Notes: a model not told the origin generated them from the letters alone. A stretch of DNA of 64,000 bases from an uncultured Burkholderiaceae bacterium (GCA_944390675.1 CALXQR010000003.1:163896-227895), one strand, 5' to 3'; positions 11,546-20,707 are shown, counted from the stretch's first letter. Program-made: numbers and translations.

Positions 11546-11575
11546 CTTCAATGCCCTCAAATGAGGGCATTGAAG
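11546..11575. terminator. Strong hairpin after proS
   Basis: A 13-bp perfect stem CTTCAATGCCCTC / GAGGGCATTGAAG with a 4-nt AAAT loop. The T-run (GTTTTTATC) is on the minus strand only, so it would stop antisense transcription entering proS; on the plus strand it may protect the 3' end of the mRNA. Confidence 0.65.
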
Positions 11576-11595
11576 AAAACAGAATTCCAAAATAG

Positions 11596-11621
11596 AAAAC
11601 CGCCCCGAGAGGCGGTTTTTT
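11596..11621. terminator. Bidirectional terminator between proS and the HU gene
   Basis: Stem AAAACCGCC (11596-11604) / GGCGGTTTT (11611-11619) with further T on the plus strand and an A-run upstream that gives T on the minus strand. It serves the two convergent genes. Confidence 0.85.
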
Positions 11622-11636
11622 AATGAGTCGCGAAGA

Positions 11637-11930
11637 TTAGCGCTTGCAGCACTTCTTCTTGGCAACGGCGGCCTTGAAGGCAGCGCCAGCCGTGAACTTC
11701 GGCAACGTCGTGGCCGGGATCTTGATCGTGGCGCCGGTGGAAGGATTGCGGCCTTCACGAGCAGCACGCTTGGCAGCCTTAAACGTACCAAAACCGATCA
11801 ATTGGAAGCCGTCACCCTTGGCGACAGACTTCACGATAGCGTCAAAGACGGAGTCGATGATGCGGCCAGCTTGAGCCTTAGAAAGTTCGTTTTCTTCGGC
11901 GACGATGGCGATGAGTTCTTGCTTGTTCAT
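11637..11930 (-). CDS. hup: HU family DNA-binding protein
   Basis: Small nucleoid protein that bends DNA. 97 aa from [20 protein letters not shown] at 11930, which has AGGAGA 6 nt upstream; an in-frame ATG at 11987 adds an unrelated extension and is rejected. [18 protein letters not shown] is the HU core and [13 protein letters not shown] the C-terminal helix. Unusual: the protein ends KKKCCKR, a two-cysteine basic tail not found in standard HU. The 218-bp upstream spacer has a weak TATATT (11976-11981) and an AT-rich hairpin at 12020-12044. Confidence 0.95.
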   Translation of the reverse strand: MNKQELIAIVAEENELSKAQAGRIIDSVFDAIVKSVAKGDGFQLIGFGTFKAAKRAAREGRNPSTGATIKIPATTLPKFTAGAAFKAAVAKKKCCKR

Positions 11931-12148
11931 TGGAATTCTCCTAAAAAAATGAGCATCAGAACGATGAACATCCCCAATATACTCCATCTAATCCCTTTAA
12001 AACCAGAGGGTTGCGACGGAAAAACACTAATTTATGGTGTTTTTATTTGATATTGGTTAAAAAAATAACAAAAATGTAGCCAAAAAGAGACAGCAATTCT
12101 TCTGTAAGCCTGATTTTGCAGGGGAGGCAAGGAGATTTGAGAGATAAG

Positions 12149-12183
12149 AAAAAGTCCGTGATTTTTTTCTTCACGGACTTTTT
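12149..12183. terminator. Terminator at the end of the tol operon
   Basis: A 13-bp perfect stem AAAAAGTCCGTGA / TCACGGACTTTTT with a 9-nt T-rich loop. It ends the minus-strand transcript from the gene at 12190 and could also act on the plus strand. Confidence 0.9.
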
Positions 12184-12189
12184 GCGCAG

Positions 12190-12762
12190 TTAACGAGCGA
12201 CGACTTTCGTCTGGGTGGGATTTTTCTTAGAAACATCAATGAGACGTCTGAATGTGTCTGACGAAAGTGTGACCTGTTTTAACACAGCCGCGCGAGTCTT
12301 ATCGTTGATTTTGGGACTGTCTTTTCCGTGCAGAATTTCAAGGAAAAGATCAGCGAGTTCGCTCTTAACGGTATCGGGTCGAATGGCTTTGGCGATTAAC
12401 TTTTGTTTAGCTTCTTCGTACTGATTCATTTGTTCAGTATTCAAGCGTTTGAAGACCTTCTCAGCCATCACTTCTTCGGCGTGATAGTTCATTTGGAAAA
12501 GGGTCTTTTTCAAAAGTTTTTCGTTTTCCAAATATTCGGGGCAATTATCCAACGTAGCCCGAATCGCGCAGGCTTGAAGCAGAGCGCTCCACATGCCTTT
12601 AAATAAAAGGAATGGGCCGGGATTTAAAAAATCAAAAAGCGGCAGTTTTGCTTTGGAAACTCGTGCGGCTTCTCTAGCGGTAAAGCGCACCAAGTCGCGG
12701 ATGCAGCCACCGAAGGTATATCCCAAATCTTCGGCAAATTGATTGGTGATGATCTTACTCAT
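12190..12762 (-). CDS. Unrecognised protein encoded downstream of tolA
   Basis: I do not recognise this 190-aa protein. It has no signal peptide and no clear transmembrane segment. It looks mostly alpha-helical and basic, with one short hydrophobic stretch around FLNPGPFLLFKGMW (residues 45-58) and charged helices after it. Translation starts at ATG 12762 behind AGGTAAG. It begins 18 bp after the tolA stop and ends at a strong terminator, so it is the last gene of the tol transcript, the position usually held by tolB and pal. A Tol-related role is only positional inference. Confidence 0.8.
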   Translation of the reverse strand: MSKIITNQFAEDLGYTFGGCIRDLVRFTAREAARVSKAKLPLFDFLNPGPFLLFKGMWSALLQACAIRATLDNCPEYLENEKLLKKTLFQMNYHAEEVMAEKVFKRLNTEQMNQYEEAKQKLIAKAIRPDTVKSELADLFLEILHGKDSPKINDKTRAAVLKQVTLSSDTFRRLIDVSKKNPTQTKVVAR

Positions 12763-12780
12763 GCTACTTACCTAAAGTGA

Positions 12781-13746
12781 TTAACGTTTGTTGTCCACAG
12801 GGTCAAAGGTCAGCTGAATCGTCCGCGGCGGGGTGCCGGTCGGATGATTCGGGAACGGATTGCAAGCCTGAATGGCTCGTTCAACCGCTCGGTCAAAGCC
12901 GGGCAAGCCGCTGGCTCTCACCAGGCGGGGAGCGCCCTCAGGCTGACCATTGCCGGAGAGTCTTACTTCATAGACGGCTCGATATCGACCGGCCTTTGTG
13001 TTGGGCGGAACTGCAAAAGCGATGTTCGGTCGAATGCAGGCAATAATTCTGGAACTGTAAAGCGCCGATTGCGGGCCTCCGGCCTGAACAGTGACGCCTG
13101 CGACATTTTGTCGAGAAGAGGCCTGAAGATCTTTGAGCTGTTCGCTTCTCATCTGCTGAGCAAGCTTGCGGGCTTGCTCACGACGACGTTGCTGAGCTTC
13201 CTGACGCTGTTTTTCTTCTGCAGCGCGCTTTTCTTCTTCAAGCCGCTTTTGTTCCTCAGCCTTGCGTTGTTCCTCAAGGCGTTGCTGCTCGAGCAATTTC
13301 TTTTGTTCTTCTAGTTTTTTCTTTTCTTCTTCCTGCTGACGAATGACGTCTTGGTCAGGTTGCTCGACTTCTTGCTCTTGAGCTTTTTGAGGCTCAGGCT
13401 GAGGTTCGGGTTTGGGCTCAGGCTTGGGTTCCGGTTCCTTTTGTTCTTCTTCAGGTTCAGGCTTTGGCTCGGGTTCTGCCTTTTCTTCTTCGGGTTCTTT
13501 CGGCGTCTCAGGAGCAATCTGAGAGACGTTACTCATTTGACTGGGAGCCCAAAGCTCGGCATAAACCACATCATCGCTTTCTGTGTTCCATTGAAAGACA
13601 ACAAAAAGACCGACAAACAAAATGACGTGCATGCAGACAGCAAGCACGAAGGGCACTCCCCAGTGATTGGAGTCTCCTTTTGTTTGTCTGGCCTTTGGCT
13701 TCTCAGAGCGAGCAGCCGTCGGTTTGTTTTTCTTCAATGCGCTCAC
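12781..13746 (-). CDS. tolA: TolA-type envelope protein with a TonB-like proline-rich segment
   Basis: Links the TolQR motor in the inner membrane to the outer membrane. 321 aa: cytoplasmic basic tail (1-30), one membrane helix (about 31-52), a Glu/Pro/Lys region with EPEPKPEP-type repeats (about 80-125), a long charged coiled coil rich in EEEKKKLEEQ (about 130-205), and a C-terminal TonB/TolA domain (about 220-321) ending in TIQLTFDPV. The Pro-Glu/Pro-Lys block is TonB style whereas the coiled coil is TolA style. Position after tolQ-tolR favours TolA. Gap to tolR is 3 bp. Confidence 0.9.
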   Translation of the reverse strand: MSALKKNKPTAARSEKPKARQTKGDSNHWGVPFVLAVCMHVILFVGLFVVFQWNTESDDVVYAELWAPSQMSNVSQIAPETPKEPEEEKAEPEPKPEPEEEQKEPEPKPEPKPEPQPEPQKAQEQEVEQPDQDVIRQQEEEKKKLEEQKKLLEQQRLEEQRKAEEQKRLEEEKRAAEEKQRQEAQQRRREQARKLAQQMRSEQLKDLQASSRQNVAGVTVQAGGPQSALYSSRIIACIRPNIAFAVPPNTKAGRYRAVYEVRLSGNGQPEGAPRLVRASGLPGFDRAVERAIQACNPFPNHPTGTPPRTIQLTFDPVDNKR

Positions 13747-13749
13747 AGC

Positions 13750-14172
13750 TTATTTCTCAACTTTCAGTGATAAGCCGACGCGCGCAATATCAGCCGCTTG
13801 CAGCTGCTTCATCACATTGACAACTTGCTCATATTGAACAACCTTGTCAGCGGCAATCACAACAGGAATATCCGCTTGACCTTCTTGGGCTTTTTTCACC
13901 GTTGCAATGAGCCCCGGCATGTCGACAGCTAAAAGCTCTTTGCCTTTTCTGACAGACATGGCACCGGTCGGATGAACAATCACTTCAACGATGGTCTCAG
14001 GTGCTTTTTGTGCCTTTTTCACGCTCGGCAAATTCACAAGCGACGGGTTCACAAAAGGAGCAGCCACCATCAAAATAACAACCAACACCAACATCACGTC
14101 AATGTAGGGAACCACATTGATTTCAGCCATAAGGCGTCGGGAAGAGCGACGTGAGGAACGCAGACCTTCCAT
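13750..14172 (-). CDS. tolR: TolR, ExbD/TolR family
   Basis: Stator subunit of the Tol-Pal motor. 140 aa: short basic N-terminus, one membrane helix with the proton-path aspartate in INVVPYIDVMLVLVVILMV (Asp near residue 25), then a periplasmic domain. CAAAGGAGC precedes ATG 14172, overlapping the end of tolQ. Sits between tolQ and tolA with almost no spacing. Confidence 0.96.
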   Translation of the reverse strand: MEGLRSSRRSSRRLMAEINVVPYIDVMLVLVVILMVAAPFVNPSLVNLPSVKKAQKAPETIVEVIVHPTGAMSVRKGKELLAVDMPGLIATVKKAQEGQADIPVVIAADKVVQYEQVVNVMKQLQAADIARVGLSLKVEK

Positions 14173-14174
14173 GG

Positions 14175-14843
14175 TTAGCTCCTTTGACGTTGAAGAATAT
14201 TTTGGAATTCTTCAGCAAAGCTTTCATAGCGGTTGGAAAGTCGTTCGACATCATTGGCAAAACGGTTGTAAGCGGCCACAGCCGGAATGGCTGCGAAAAG
14301 ACCGATGGCGGTTGCGACCAACGCTTCGGCAATACCTGGGGCAACCGTGGCCAAAGAGGCGTTATCCAATGCAGACAAACCTGTAAAGGCATTCATGATG
14401 CCCCACACCGTGCCAAACAAGCCGATGTAAGGAGACACGGAACCAATGGATGCCAATGTCGGCAAACCGCTTTCAAGATTGTCCATTTCACGCTGGAAGG
14501 TGGCTCGCATGGCGCGGCGGACACCGTCGAGGGCCTCGGCCGATCCGCGGGTAGACAACTTAAGAAATTCGGTCATACCGGAGGCAAAAATACGTTCCTG
14601 CGTTCCGGAATGTTCTCTGTGGTTTTGGGCATGTTCGTAGAGCTTATTGAGCTCGGCGCCGCTCCAAAAGCGGCTTTCGAAATCTTCACTGAGACGCTTG
14701 GCTTGACGCAGCTGGAAGTACTTTTGGAAAATTCTCGTCCAACTGATCAGAGACAAAATAATCAAAATGGCCAAAACGGCTTGCACAACGACACTGGCGT
14801 GCGTGAGCAAGGACAGGATGGACATATCAGCGCTGGCGTTCAT
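14175..14843 (-). CDS. tolQ: TolQ, MotA/TolQ/ExbB proton channel
   Basis: Proton channel of the Tol-Pal system, which constricts the outer membrane at division. 222 aa with three membrane helices: residues about 12-35, 125-150 and 165-190. GLFGTVWGIMNAF and ATAIGLFAAIPAVAAYN are conserved channel motifs. AAGGGA precedes ATG 14843. Placed 13 bp after ybgC as in most proteobacterial tol operons. Confidence 0.96.
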   Translation of the reverse strand: MNASADMSILSLLTHASVVVQAVLAILIILSLISWTRIFQKYFQLRQAKRLSEDFESRFWSGAELNKLYEHAQNHREHSGTQERIFASGMTEFLKLSTRGSAEALDGVRRAMRATFQREMDNLESGLPTLASIGSVSPYIGLFGTVWGIMNAFTGLSALDNASLATVAPGIAEALVATAIGLFAAIPAVAAYNRFANDVERLSNRYESFAEEFQNILQRQRS

Positions 14844-14856
14844 ATAAATCCCTTCT

Positions 14857-15294
14857 TTAGTGGGCCTCGTCGGCTTGTATCATTTGTTCGATAGTTTCAT
14901 ACATTTGCGCAGGTATCGCGATCGGCGCGGACCGTTTGGGATCAATGCAGACCACGCGAACCTCAGCGGCAGTCATCAACATGTCCCCTTTGTAGGCTCG
15001 TTGGTCAAAAACAAAACTTGCCCTGCGCAGGCTTTTTAACGTTGTGCGGATTTGCAGCTCATCGTCAAGTTTGGCGGGGCGCTTAAACTGAATGGATAAA
15101 TCCGAGACCACGAAGGCGCAGGTCTGCATTTCCAAAAGTTCTTGCTGATTCCAACCGATGAGACGCAAAAATTCCGTGCGAGCTCTTTCAAAAAACTTCA
15201 GATAACTGGCGTGATAAACCACACCGCCGGCATCTGTGTCCTCGAAGTAGACACGCACGTTCCACAAAAACTCTTTCGTAATAGGGTTGAGCAT
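14857..15294 (-). CDS. ybgC: YbgC-type acyl-CoA thioesterase
   Basis: Hot-dog fold thioesterase associated with the Tol system and phospholipid metabolism. 145 aa. The YbgC catalytic motif appears as YFEDTDAGGVVYHASYL (residues 16-32), with Asp as the active residue. The start ATG has no clear ribosome site; an ATAATG stretch is all that precedes it. First gene of ybgC-tolQRA, 18 bp after ruvB. Confidence 0.93.
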   Translation of the reverse strand: MLNPITKEFLWNVRVYFEDTDAGGVVYHASYLKFFERARTEFLRLIGWNQQELLEMQTCAFVVSDLSIQFKRPAKLDDELQIRTTLKSLRRASFVFDQRAYKGDMLMTAAEVRVVCIDPKRSAPIAIPAQMYETIEQMIQADEAH

Positions 15295-15312
15295 TATAAC
15301 AGGTTGTTTTTT

Positions 15313-16347
15313 CTAAAAAAGTGAGGCTGTTTGCGTGGTCGACCCAGGGTATTCAAAACCAAAATGCTGGTAGGCCAGCAACGTTGCAACACGGCCTCGC
15401 GGAGTGCGCTGCAGATGGCCTTGTTGAATCAGATAAGGTTCGACAACATCTTCTAAGGTTTCACGATCTTCGCCCACAGCGGCAGCTAAATTGTCAATGC
15501 CAACAGGGCCGCCGTTGAATTTCTCAATAATTGCCAAGAGGAATTTACGGTCAATCAAGTCAAATCCAAGCGGATCTACGTCAAGCATTTGCAGCGCCTT
15601 GTCGGCTACTTCACGCGTGACCATCCCGTTGTACTTCACCTGCGCATAGTCACGAACGCGGCGCAGCAAACGATTGGCGATTCGAGGTGTTCCGCGGCTG
15701 CGGCGCGCAACTTCAAAAGCGCCCTGCTCATCGATTTTCACGTTGAGCAGTTTGGCACTGCGTTTGACAATTTTTGCCAAATCTTCGTTGCTGTAGAACT
15801 GCAGTTGGCTGACAATGCCGAAACGCGCGCGAAGCGGATTGGTCAACATGCCGGCACGCGTGGTTGCGCCAATTAAGGTAAAAGGCTTTAAATCCAATTT
15901 AATGGAGCGTGCGGCAGGCCCTTCGCCGATCATGATGTCAATTTGGAAGTCTTCCAATGCCGGGTAAAGAATTTCTTCCACGACAGGGGAGAGGCGATGA
16001 ATTTCATCAATGAATAAAACATCATTTTCCTGCAGATTTGTCAGGATGGCGGCAAGATCGCCCGGACGTTCCAACACGGGGCCGGAGGTTTGGCGCAAAT
16101 TCACTCCCATTTCATTGGCAACGATATGAGCCAATGTAGTTTTGCCTAATCCGGGAGGGCCAAATACTAAAAGGTGATCAAGCGCTTCGTGTCTGGATTT
16201 TGCAGCTTTAATAAAAACCGAGAGTTGCTCACAGGCTTTTGGCTGACCGACGTAATCGGCCAATCGTGTAGGACGAAGGGCGCGGTCAACGCTTTCTTCA
16301 TTGGGAGAAGAAACTTCGCCGGTCACAATTCTTTCAATCGTTTGCAT
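15313..16347 (-). CDS. ruvB: Holliday junction helicase RuvB
   Basis: AAA+ motor that drives branch migration with RuvA. 344 aa. Walker [10 protein letters not shown] near residue 64, Walker [10 protein letters not shown] near 110, sensor 1 GATTRAG near 160, and a C-terminal winged helix with RTPRGRVAT near 317. The start [11 protein letters not shown] follows ruvA by 16 bp. Part of ruvC-ruvA-ruvB read with ffh upstream and ybgC-tol downstream. Confidence 0.98.
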   Translation of the reverse strand: MQTIERIVTGEVSSPNEESVDRALRPTRLADYVGQPKACEQLSVFIKAAKSRHEALDHLLVFGPPGLGKTTLAHIVANEMGVNLRQTSGPVLERPGDLAAILTNLQENDVLFIDEIHRLSPVVEEILYPALEDFQIDIMIGEGPAARSIKLDLKPFTLIGATTRAGMLTNPLRARFGIVSQLQFYSNEDLAKIVKRSAKLLNVKIDEQGAFEVARRSRGTPRIANRLLRRVRDYAQVKYNGMVTREVADKALQMLDVDPLGFDLIDRKFLLAIIEKFNGGPVGIDNLAAAVGEDRETLEDVVEPYLIQQGHLQRTPRGRVATLLAYQHFGFEYPGSTTQTASLF

Positions 16348-16363
16348 AAGCTATGCCTCTCGA

Positions 16364-16933
16364 TTACATGTTCTGAAGCGCCATGCGGATGCCATCGGAA
16401 ACAGACACGTCGGCAGGAAGCTTTTTCGCCGCCAAGGTGGCTTCTCGTTCACTGTAGCCTAAACCGATCAAGGCATTGATGATATCCGCTGTAGCAGAAT
16501 TGGCGGCAGGAGCAGGGAGATTGGAGAGAGTGCCGGTAAGCTTATCTTTTAATTCCAAAATCAAGCGCTCGGCGGTCTTTTTGCCAATGCCGGGAACTCG
16601 GGTCAAAAGTGCGGATTGCTGCAAAGCGACAGCATTGACCAAGTCAGCCACAGAGAGACCCGACAAAATAGAAAGGGCAGTGCGCGCGCCGATACCGGAA
16701 ACTTTCAACAATTGACGGAAAGTTTCTCGTTCTTCTGAGGTTAAAAAGCCATAAAGCAGCTGAGCATCTTCGCGCACAATCATGTGCGTTAAAAGCGTGA
16801 CCTCGGAGCCCACCGCGGGCAAGTTGTAGAAGGTGGACATCGGTACGTCAATTTCATAGCCCACGCCGTGCACATCCACAACAATTCGCGGCGGATTGGT
16901 TTCAATCAGTTGTCCTTTGATTCGTCCTATCAT
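16364..16933 (-). CDS. ruvA: Holliday junction binding protein RuvA
   Basis: Tetramer that holds the four-way junction and recruits RuvB. 189 aa. The N-terminal OB fold starts [11 protein letters not shown]; two helix-hairpin-helix motifs ([11 protein letters not shown] near 80 and [12 protein letters not shown] near 114); domain III at the C-terminus. Two ATG codons are adjacent: 16933 is chosen because AGGA is 7 nt upstream and the family starts MIGR. It overlaps ruvC by one base. Confidence 0.96.
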   Translation of the reverse strand: MIGRIKGQLIETNPPRIVVDVHGVGYEIDVPMSTFYNLPAVGSEVTLLTHMIVREDAQLLYGFLTSEERETFRQLLKVSGIGARTALSILSGLSVADLVNAVALQQSALLTRVPGIGKKTAERLILELKDKLTGTLSNLPAPAANSATADIINALIGLGYSEREATLAAKKLPADVSVSDGIRMALQNM

Positions 16934-17520
16934 CATGCTTTCCTAGCTAATCCCAAATGTACTTCCCAAGCTGCTCGGTTTTTTCTGCCCGAGTGGCGTC
17001 TGGCGTGGCCTGCGCTGGTTTTTGGGGCCTTCATGGCTCCGATCATTCTGAAAGACTGCGCGGCGCAAACGGCACAAGCCAGGGCGTCGGCCGCGTCAGG
17101 TTTGATTTTTTCCGGCAATCCCAGCATTTGCGACATCATGGCCTGAATTTGAGCCTTAGTTGCGCGACCGGTTCCTACGGTTGCCTGTTTAATTTCTGTG
17201 GGCGTAAATTCATTCACAGAAAGATTTTCATTGGCAAGCGCAGTAAGCGCTGCGCCTCTGGCCTGTCCCAAAAGAAGCGTTGTGTGCGGATTCACATTCA
17301 CGAACACTTTTTCGCAGGCCGCAAAGCTCGGAGTTGTTTCTTGGGCAATTTTGCTCACTTCCGTGAAGATAAATTGCAGCCGTTGAGCCAATTCGCCTTT
17401 GGGGACGTTGATGACGCCGGCGGTCACGAATTTTAATTCGTTACCGTAAACATCAATGACCCCAAATCCCGTGTGATTGAGCCCAGGGTCCACTCCCATA
17501 ATGCGTACGAAATCGCTCAT
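16933..17520 (-). CDS. ruvC: Holliday junction resolvase RuvC
   Basis: Endonuclease that cuts junctions held by RuvAB. 195 aa, slightly longer than E. coli because of a basic C-terminal tail. Four catalytic acids can be placed: Asp in [12 protein letters not shown] (about residue 10), Glu in [10 protein letters not shown] (about 69), and two Asp in [12 protein letters not shown] (about 142-145). Start overlaps the ffh stop by one base (TAATG). Confidence 0.97.
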   Translation of the reverse strand: MSDFVRIMGVDPGLNHTGFGVIDVYGNELKFVTAGVINVPKGELAQRLQFIFTEVSKIAQETTPSFAACEKVFVNVNPHTTLLLGQARGAALTALANENLSVNEFTPTEIKQATVGTGRATKAQIQAMMSQMLGLPEKIKPDAADALACAVCAAQSFRMIGAMKAPKTSAGHARRHSGRKNRAAWEVHLGLARKA

Positions 17521-18929
17521 TAATGTCTGCCGAAGTTTCCAAAACCACCCAGGCCGCCCATGCCGCCGCCGAACTTGCTCAAGCCCCCTAAGGCTCTCAT
17601 CATTTTTGCCAAACCGCCTTTTTGCATGGAGCGCATCATGGTCTGAGTTTGCTCAAATTGTTTGAGCATTTTGTTGACCTCTTGAACGGGGACGCCGGCG
17701 CCTGCGGCAATACGACGCTTGCGGCTGGCTTTGATGATGTCAGGATGCATGCGTTCGAAAGGCGTCATGGAGTTAATGATGCCTTCGGTTCTGGCAATCG
17801 CTTTTTGAGCGTCTTCATCGTTAATTTTTGAAGCGGCTTCGGCAAACTGCGTCGGAAGTTTTTCCATTAAGCCCGAGAAGCTGCCCATATTTTTCATTTG
17901 AGCCAATTGAGCTTTGAAGTCATTGAGGTCAAATTTGTTGCCCGCCTTCATCTTTTGGGCAAGCTTTTGTGTCTGTTCAACATCAATGGCTTTCTGCACA
18001 TCCTTGACCAAAGCAACGATGTCGCCCATGCCCAAAATACGGCTTGCCATCCCTTCAGCGTTGAAGGGTTCCAGACCATCAATTTTTTCAGATACGCCGA
18101 CGAATTTAATCGGTTTGCCTGTGGTGTAAGCAACGGATAAGGCCGCGCCGCCTCTGCTGTCGCCATCGAGCTTGGTGAGGATTACGCCCGTGAGCGACAA
18201 ACGCTCGTTGAAAGCTTGCGCAGCTTGCACAGCGGTTTGACCCAACATGGCATCGGCAACAAACATTGTTTCGGAAGGCTTGAGGTCGTCATGAAGCTCA
18301 GCCACTTCGTTCATCATGGCTTCATCAATCGACAAACGACCCGCCGTATCGACGATCAGCACGTCGTAAAAATAACGCTTGGCGTGAGCGAGCGCTTCTC
18401 TGGCGATCGACAAGGGTTTAAGCGAAGCATCCATCGGAAAGTTATCTGCGCCGGCCTGCTCCGTGATGACCTTTAACTGATCGGCTGCCGCGGGGCGGTA
18501 GACGTCAGTGGAGACGGTCAGAACTTTTTTCTTTTTCTCTTGAACTAAAAAGCGAGCGAGCTTACCGGCGCTTGTCGTTTTACCGGCGCCTTGCAAGCCT
18601 GCCAGCAAAATGACTGCAGGCGGTTGGGTGGCGAGGTTAATTTCCTTGTCTTTTTCAGAAAGACTTCCGCCGATAATGTCTGTCAATTCCTTTTGAACAA
18701 TGCCAACCAAAGCTTGACCGGGATTGAGGTTTCCGATCACTTCCTCGTTCATGGCTTTGGCTTTAATGCGCGCGATCAGCTCTCGGACCACGGGTAATGC
18801 GACGTCGGCTTCGAGCAGGGCGATGCGCACCTCACGGAGCATCTCTTTGGTGTTTTCTTCGGTCAGGCGAGCCTGGCCGCGCATGGTCTTAATGACGCGC
18901 GAAAGGCGCTGGCTTAACGTATTGAGCAT
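17520..18929 (-). CDS. ffh: Signal recognition particle protein Ffh
   Basis: GTPase that, with 4.5S RNA, targets nascent inner-membrane proteins to FtsY. 469 aa. N domain, then G domain with GLQGAGKTT (about residue 108), DTAGRL (about 190) and TKLDGDSRGGAAL (about 245), then the methionine-rich M domain with the RNA-binding RKRRIAAGAG (about 403-412) and a Gly/Phe-rich end. First gene of the minus-strand run into ruvCAB. No clear promoter seen in the 109-bp gap upstream. Confidence 0.98.
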   Translation of the reverse strand: MLNTLSQRLSRVIKTMRGQARLTEENTKEMLREVRIALLEADVALPVVRELIARIKAKAMNEEVIGNLNPGQALVGIVQKELTDIIGGSLSEKDKEINLATQPPAVILLAGLQGAGKTTSAGKLARFLVQEKKKKVLTVSTDVYRPAAADQLKVITEQAGADNFPMDASLKPLSIAREALAHAKRYFYDVLIVDTAGRLSIDEAMMNEVAELHDDLKPSETMFVADAMLGQTAVQAAQAFNERLSLTGVILTKLDGDSRGGAALSVAYTTGKPIKFVGVSEKIDGLEPFNAEGMASRILGMGDIVALVKDVQKAIDVEQTQKLAQKMKAGNKFDLNDFKAQLAQMKNMGSFSGLMEKLPTQFAEAASKINDEDAQKAIARTEGIINSMTPFERMHPDIIKASRKRRIAAGAGVPVQEVNKMLKQFEQTQTMMRSMQKGGLAKMMRALGGLSKFGGGMGGLGGFGNFGRH

Positions 18930-19038
18930 TTCGTTTCAAATAAATGGATAGATAGTCACAACATTGACGGCACGATCCCTTACAATGACACACTGTTATA
19001 ACATCACAGCGACGATGTCGGATAGGTGAGTTCGTCAA

Positions 19039-19857
19039 ATGGATTTAAATCTCATATTGTACGGTGTTGCGTCAATTTTTTATCTGATTGTTGGCGGAAA
19101 AATTGTCAGCACTTTTAAAAAGCGCGGCGATCAGGCTCCGACTTGGTCTTTGCCTGTTATCGCAGCGGCCATTGTTGCACATTTTTGGGTTCTGCAATCT
19201 TCCATTTTCTGCGCTCCACAGACTGTTCAGATTACGTTTGGAAGTTCCATTTCCGCAATCTGTTTTTTCAGTACGCTGATTTTATTTTTTGGTGCCCTTT
19301 ATTCCCGTGTACATGCGCTCTACGGAATTATTCTTTTAGTGGCGGGTGTCGGTATCTGGAGTCCGCTTGTTTTCCCGTCTGAGGCTCAGCCTATTGTTAA
19401 TTCCACGCTTGGATTCAAACTTCACATTGCTTTGGGATTAATTGCGTACAGCTTCATGCTCATGAGTATTGTGCAGGCTGTTTTGATGAGCATTCTCAAT
19501 AACCGACTCAAAAGCCACGAGGCCTTGTCAGAGCCGGAAGGCATCGTTGCTTCAATGCCCAACTTAATGATGATGGAGAAAATTCTCTTCAGAGTCATTC
19601 TCGCCTGCTTTGTTGTTCTCACGCTCACAATTCTCACCGGCATGATGTCAACGGTGCACTATCTTGATGCGCTGCTTGCTTTTGACCATAAAACAGTATT
19701 GACCATATTGAGCTGGGCAGTGTTTGGGATTTTGCTTTTAGGAAGAAAGCTTTTGGGATGGCGAAGCCGCAAAGCGTTGACCGTATTTTGGTTGGCGGTG
19801 GCTTTGCAAGTGATCGCTTTTCTTGCCTATCGTTTTGTGTTGGATGTTTTGAAATAA
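19039..19857 (+). CDS. CcsA/YpjD-like cytochrome c assembly family membrane protein
   Basis: 272 aa with about eight hydrophobic helices. The conserved CcsA-type region is recognisable as LGFKLHIALGLIAYSFM (near residue 124) with the downstream helices of the family. In Proteobacteria the gene next to ffh is usually this type (YpjD/CorE), and the divergent position with ffh here agrees. True CcsA proteins handle haem with a WWD motif, which I do not see, so the function is open. AGGTGAG lies before the ATG. Confidence 0.85.
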   Translation: MDLNLILYGVASIFYLIVGGKIVSTFKKRGDQAPTWSLPVIAAAIVAHFWVLQSSIFCAPQTVQITFGSSISAICFFSTLILFFGALYSRVHALYGIILLVAGVGIWSPLVFPSEAQPIVNSTLGFKLHIALGLIAYSFMLMSIVQAVLMSILNNRLKSHEALSEPEGIVASMPNLMMMEKILFRVILACFVVLTLTILTGMMSTVHYLDALLAFDHKTVLTILSWAVFGILLLGRKLLGWRSRKALTVFWLAVALQVIAFLAYRFVLDVLK

Positions 19858-19866
19858 GACAAAAGT

Positions 19867-20109
19867 ATGTTTGGGAAAATTGTTTTTTTCGTCCTTTTGG
19901 GCCTGTTGCTTTTTGTGTTGTGGCAGAAAAAACGTATGCCGAAGGTGAAGCAGGAAGAAAGTGAACCTGTGGAGCCTGAAGCTAAAAAGATGGTTCAGTG
20001 TCCTGTTTGTGGGGTGCATTTTGCGGAAGTAGACGGCGTGTGGATCAGCGGCACAACGTATTGCAGCCAGGAATGCGCGGATAAGGCCCAGGGAGCCAAG
20101 CGTGATTAA
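19867..20109 (+). CDS. Small membrane-anchored protein with a CxxC zinc-binding motif (PP0621-like)
   Basis: 80 aa. An N-terminal membrane helix (residues 4-19) is followed by a charged linker and MVQCPVCGVHFAEVDG with a second pair TYCSQEC, giving a likely four-ligand zinc site. This matches the short PP0621 family often found between ccsA-like and ampD genes. Its function is unknown. It overlaps ampD by 8 bp. Confidence 0.75.
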   Translation: MFGKIVFFVLLGLLLFVLWQKKRMPKVKQEESEPVEPEAKKMVQCPVCGVHFAEVDGVWISGTTYCSQECADKAQGAKRD

Positions 20110-20707
20110 ATTTAACGCCGACGGTTGGATAGAGGGTGAAAACACGCGCCGCTTGCCGAGTCCGTTTTTCGATGATCGGGAAGGCGATGCTCCGACCGAT
20201 TTGATCGTTATGCATAATATTTCACTGCCCGCCGGCGCGTTTGGAACGGGATTTGTTGAGAAACTTTTTTTAGGTGAATTACTGCAAACGGATATTCCCG
20301 GTTTTGAGAGTTTGCGTGATTTGAAAGTTTCAAGTCACTTCTTTATTGACCGCCAAGGCGCTATTACTCAGTTTGTCAGCACTTTGAAAAGAGCGTGGCA
20401 CGCCGGCGTATCCGAATTTAAAGGGAAGACTCGCTGCAATGATTTTTCCATCGGTATTGAAATGGAAGGCAGTGACTTTGTTGCTTTTGAGCCCAGACAG
20501 TACGAGTCGCTTAAAAAACTTCTTGTGGCGTTAACTCAGTCATGCCCCCAAGTGAGCTTTATTACCGGTCATAGTGATATCGCGCCGGGACGTAAAACGG
20601 ATCCGGGTCCCTTTTTTGATTGGGCTTTTTTGCTGAGCGCTCCGGAACTCATAAACAAGTTACAATACACGCCAATTCAACCGGCAGATAACAAAAATGA
20701 TGGCTAG
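20102..20707 (+). CDS. ampD: 1,6-anhydro-N-acetylmuramyl-L-alanine amidase AmpD
   Basis: Cytoplasmic zinc amidase that splits anhydro-muropeptides during wall recycling. 201 aa. Zinc ligands are visible: His in VMHNISLPAGAFG (near residue 37), His in TGHSDIAPGRKTDPGP (near 160) and the Asp in the same motif; the catalytic Glu lies in SIGIEMEG (near 120). Start GTG at 20102 overlaps the preceding gene by 8 bp. With mpl at 27681 the window carries two recycling enzymes. Confidence 0.95.
   Translation: MIKFNADGWIEGENTRRLPSPFFDDREGDAPTDLIVMHNISLPAGAFGTGFVEKLFLGELLQTDIPGFESLRDLKVSSHFFIDRQGAITQFVSTLKRAWHAGVSEFKGKTRCNDFSIGIEMEGSDFVAFEPRQYESLKKLLVALTQSCPQVSFITGHSDIAPGRKTDPGPFFDWAFLLSAPELINKLQYTPIQPADNKNDG

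Noticed and set aside
12781..13746. Gene is tonB rather than tolA
   Set aside because: The long charged coiled coil and the position after tolQ-tolR favour TolA, though the Pro-rich part is TonB-like.
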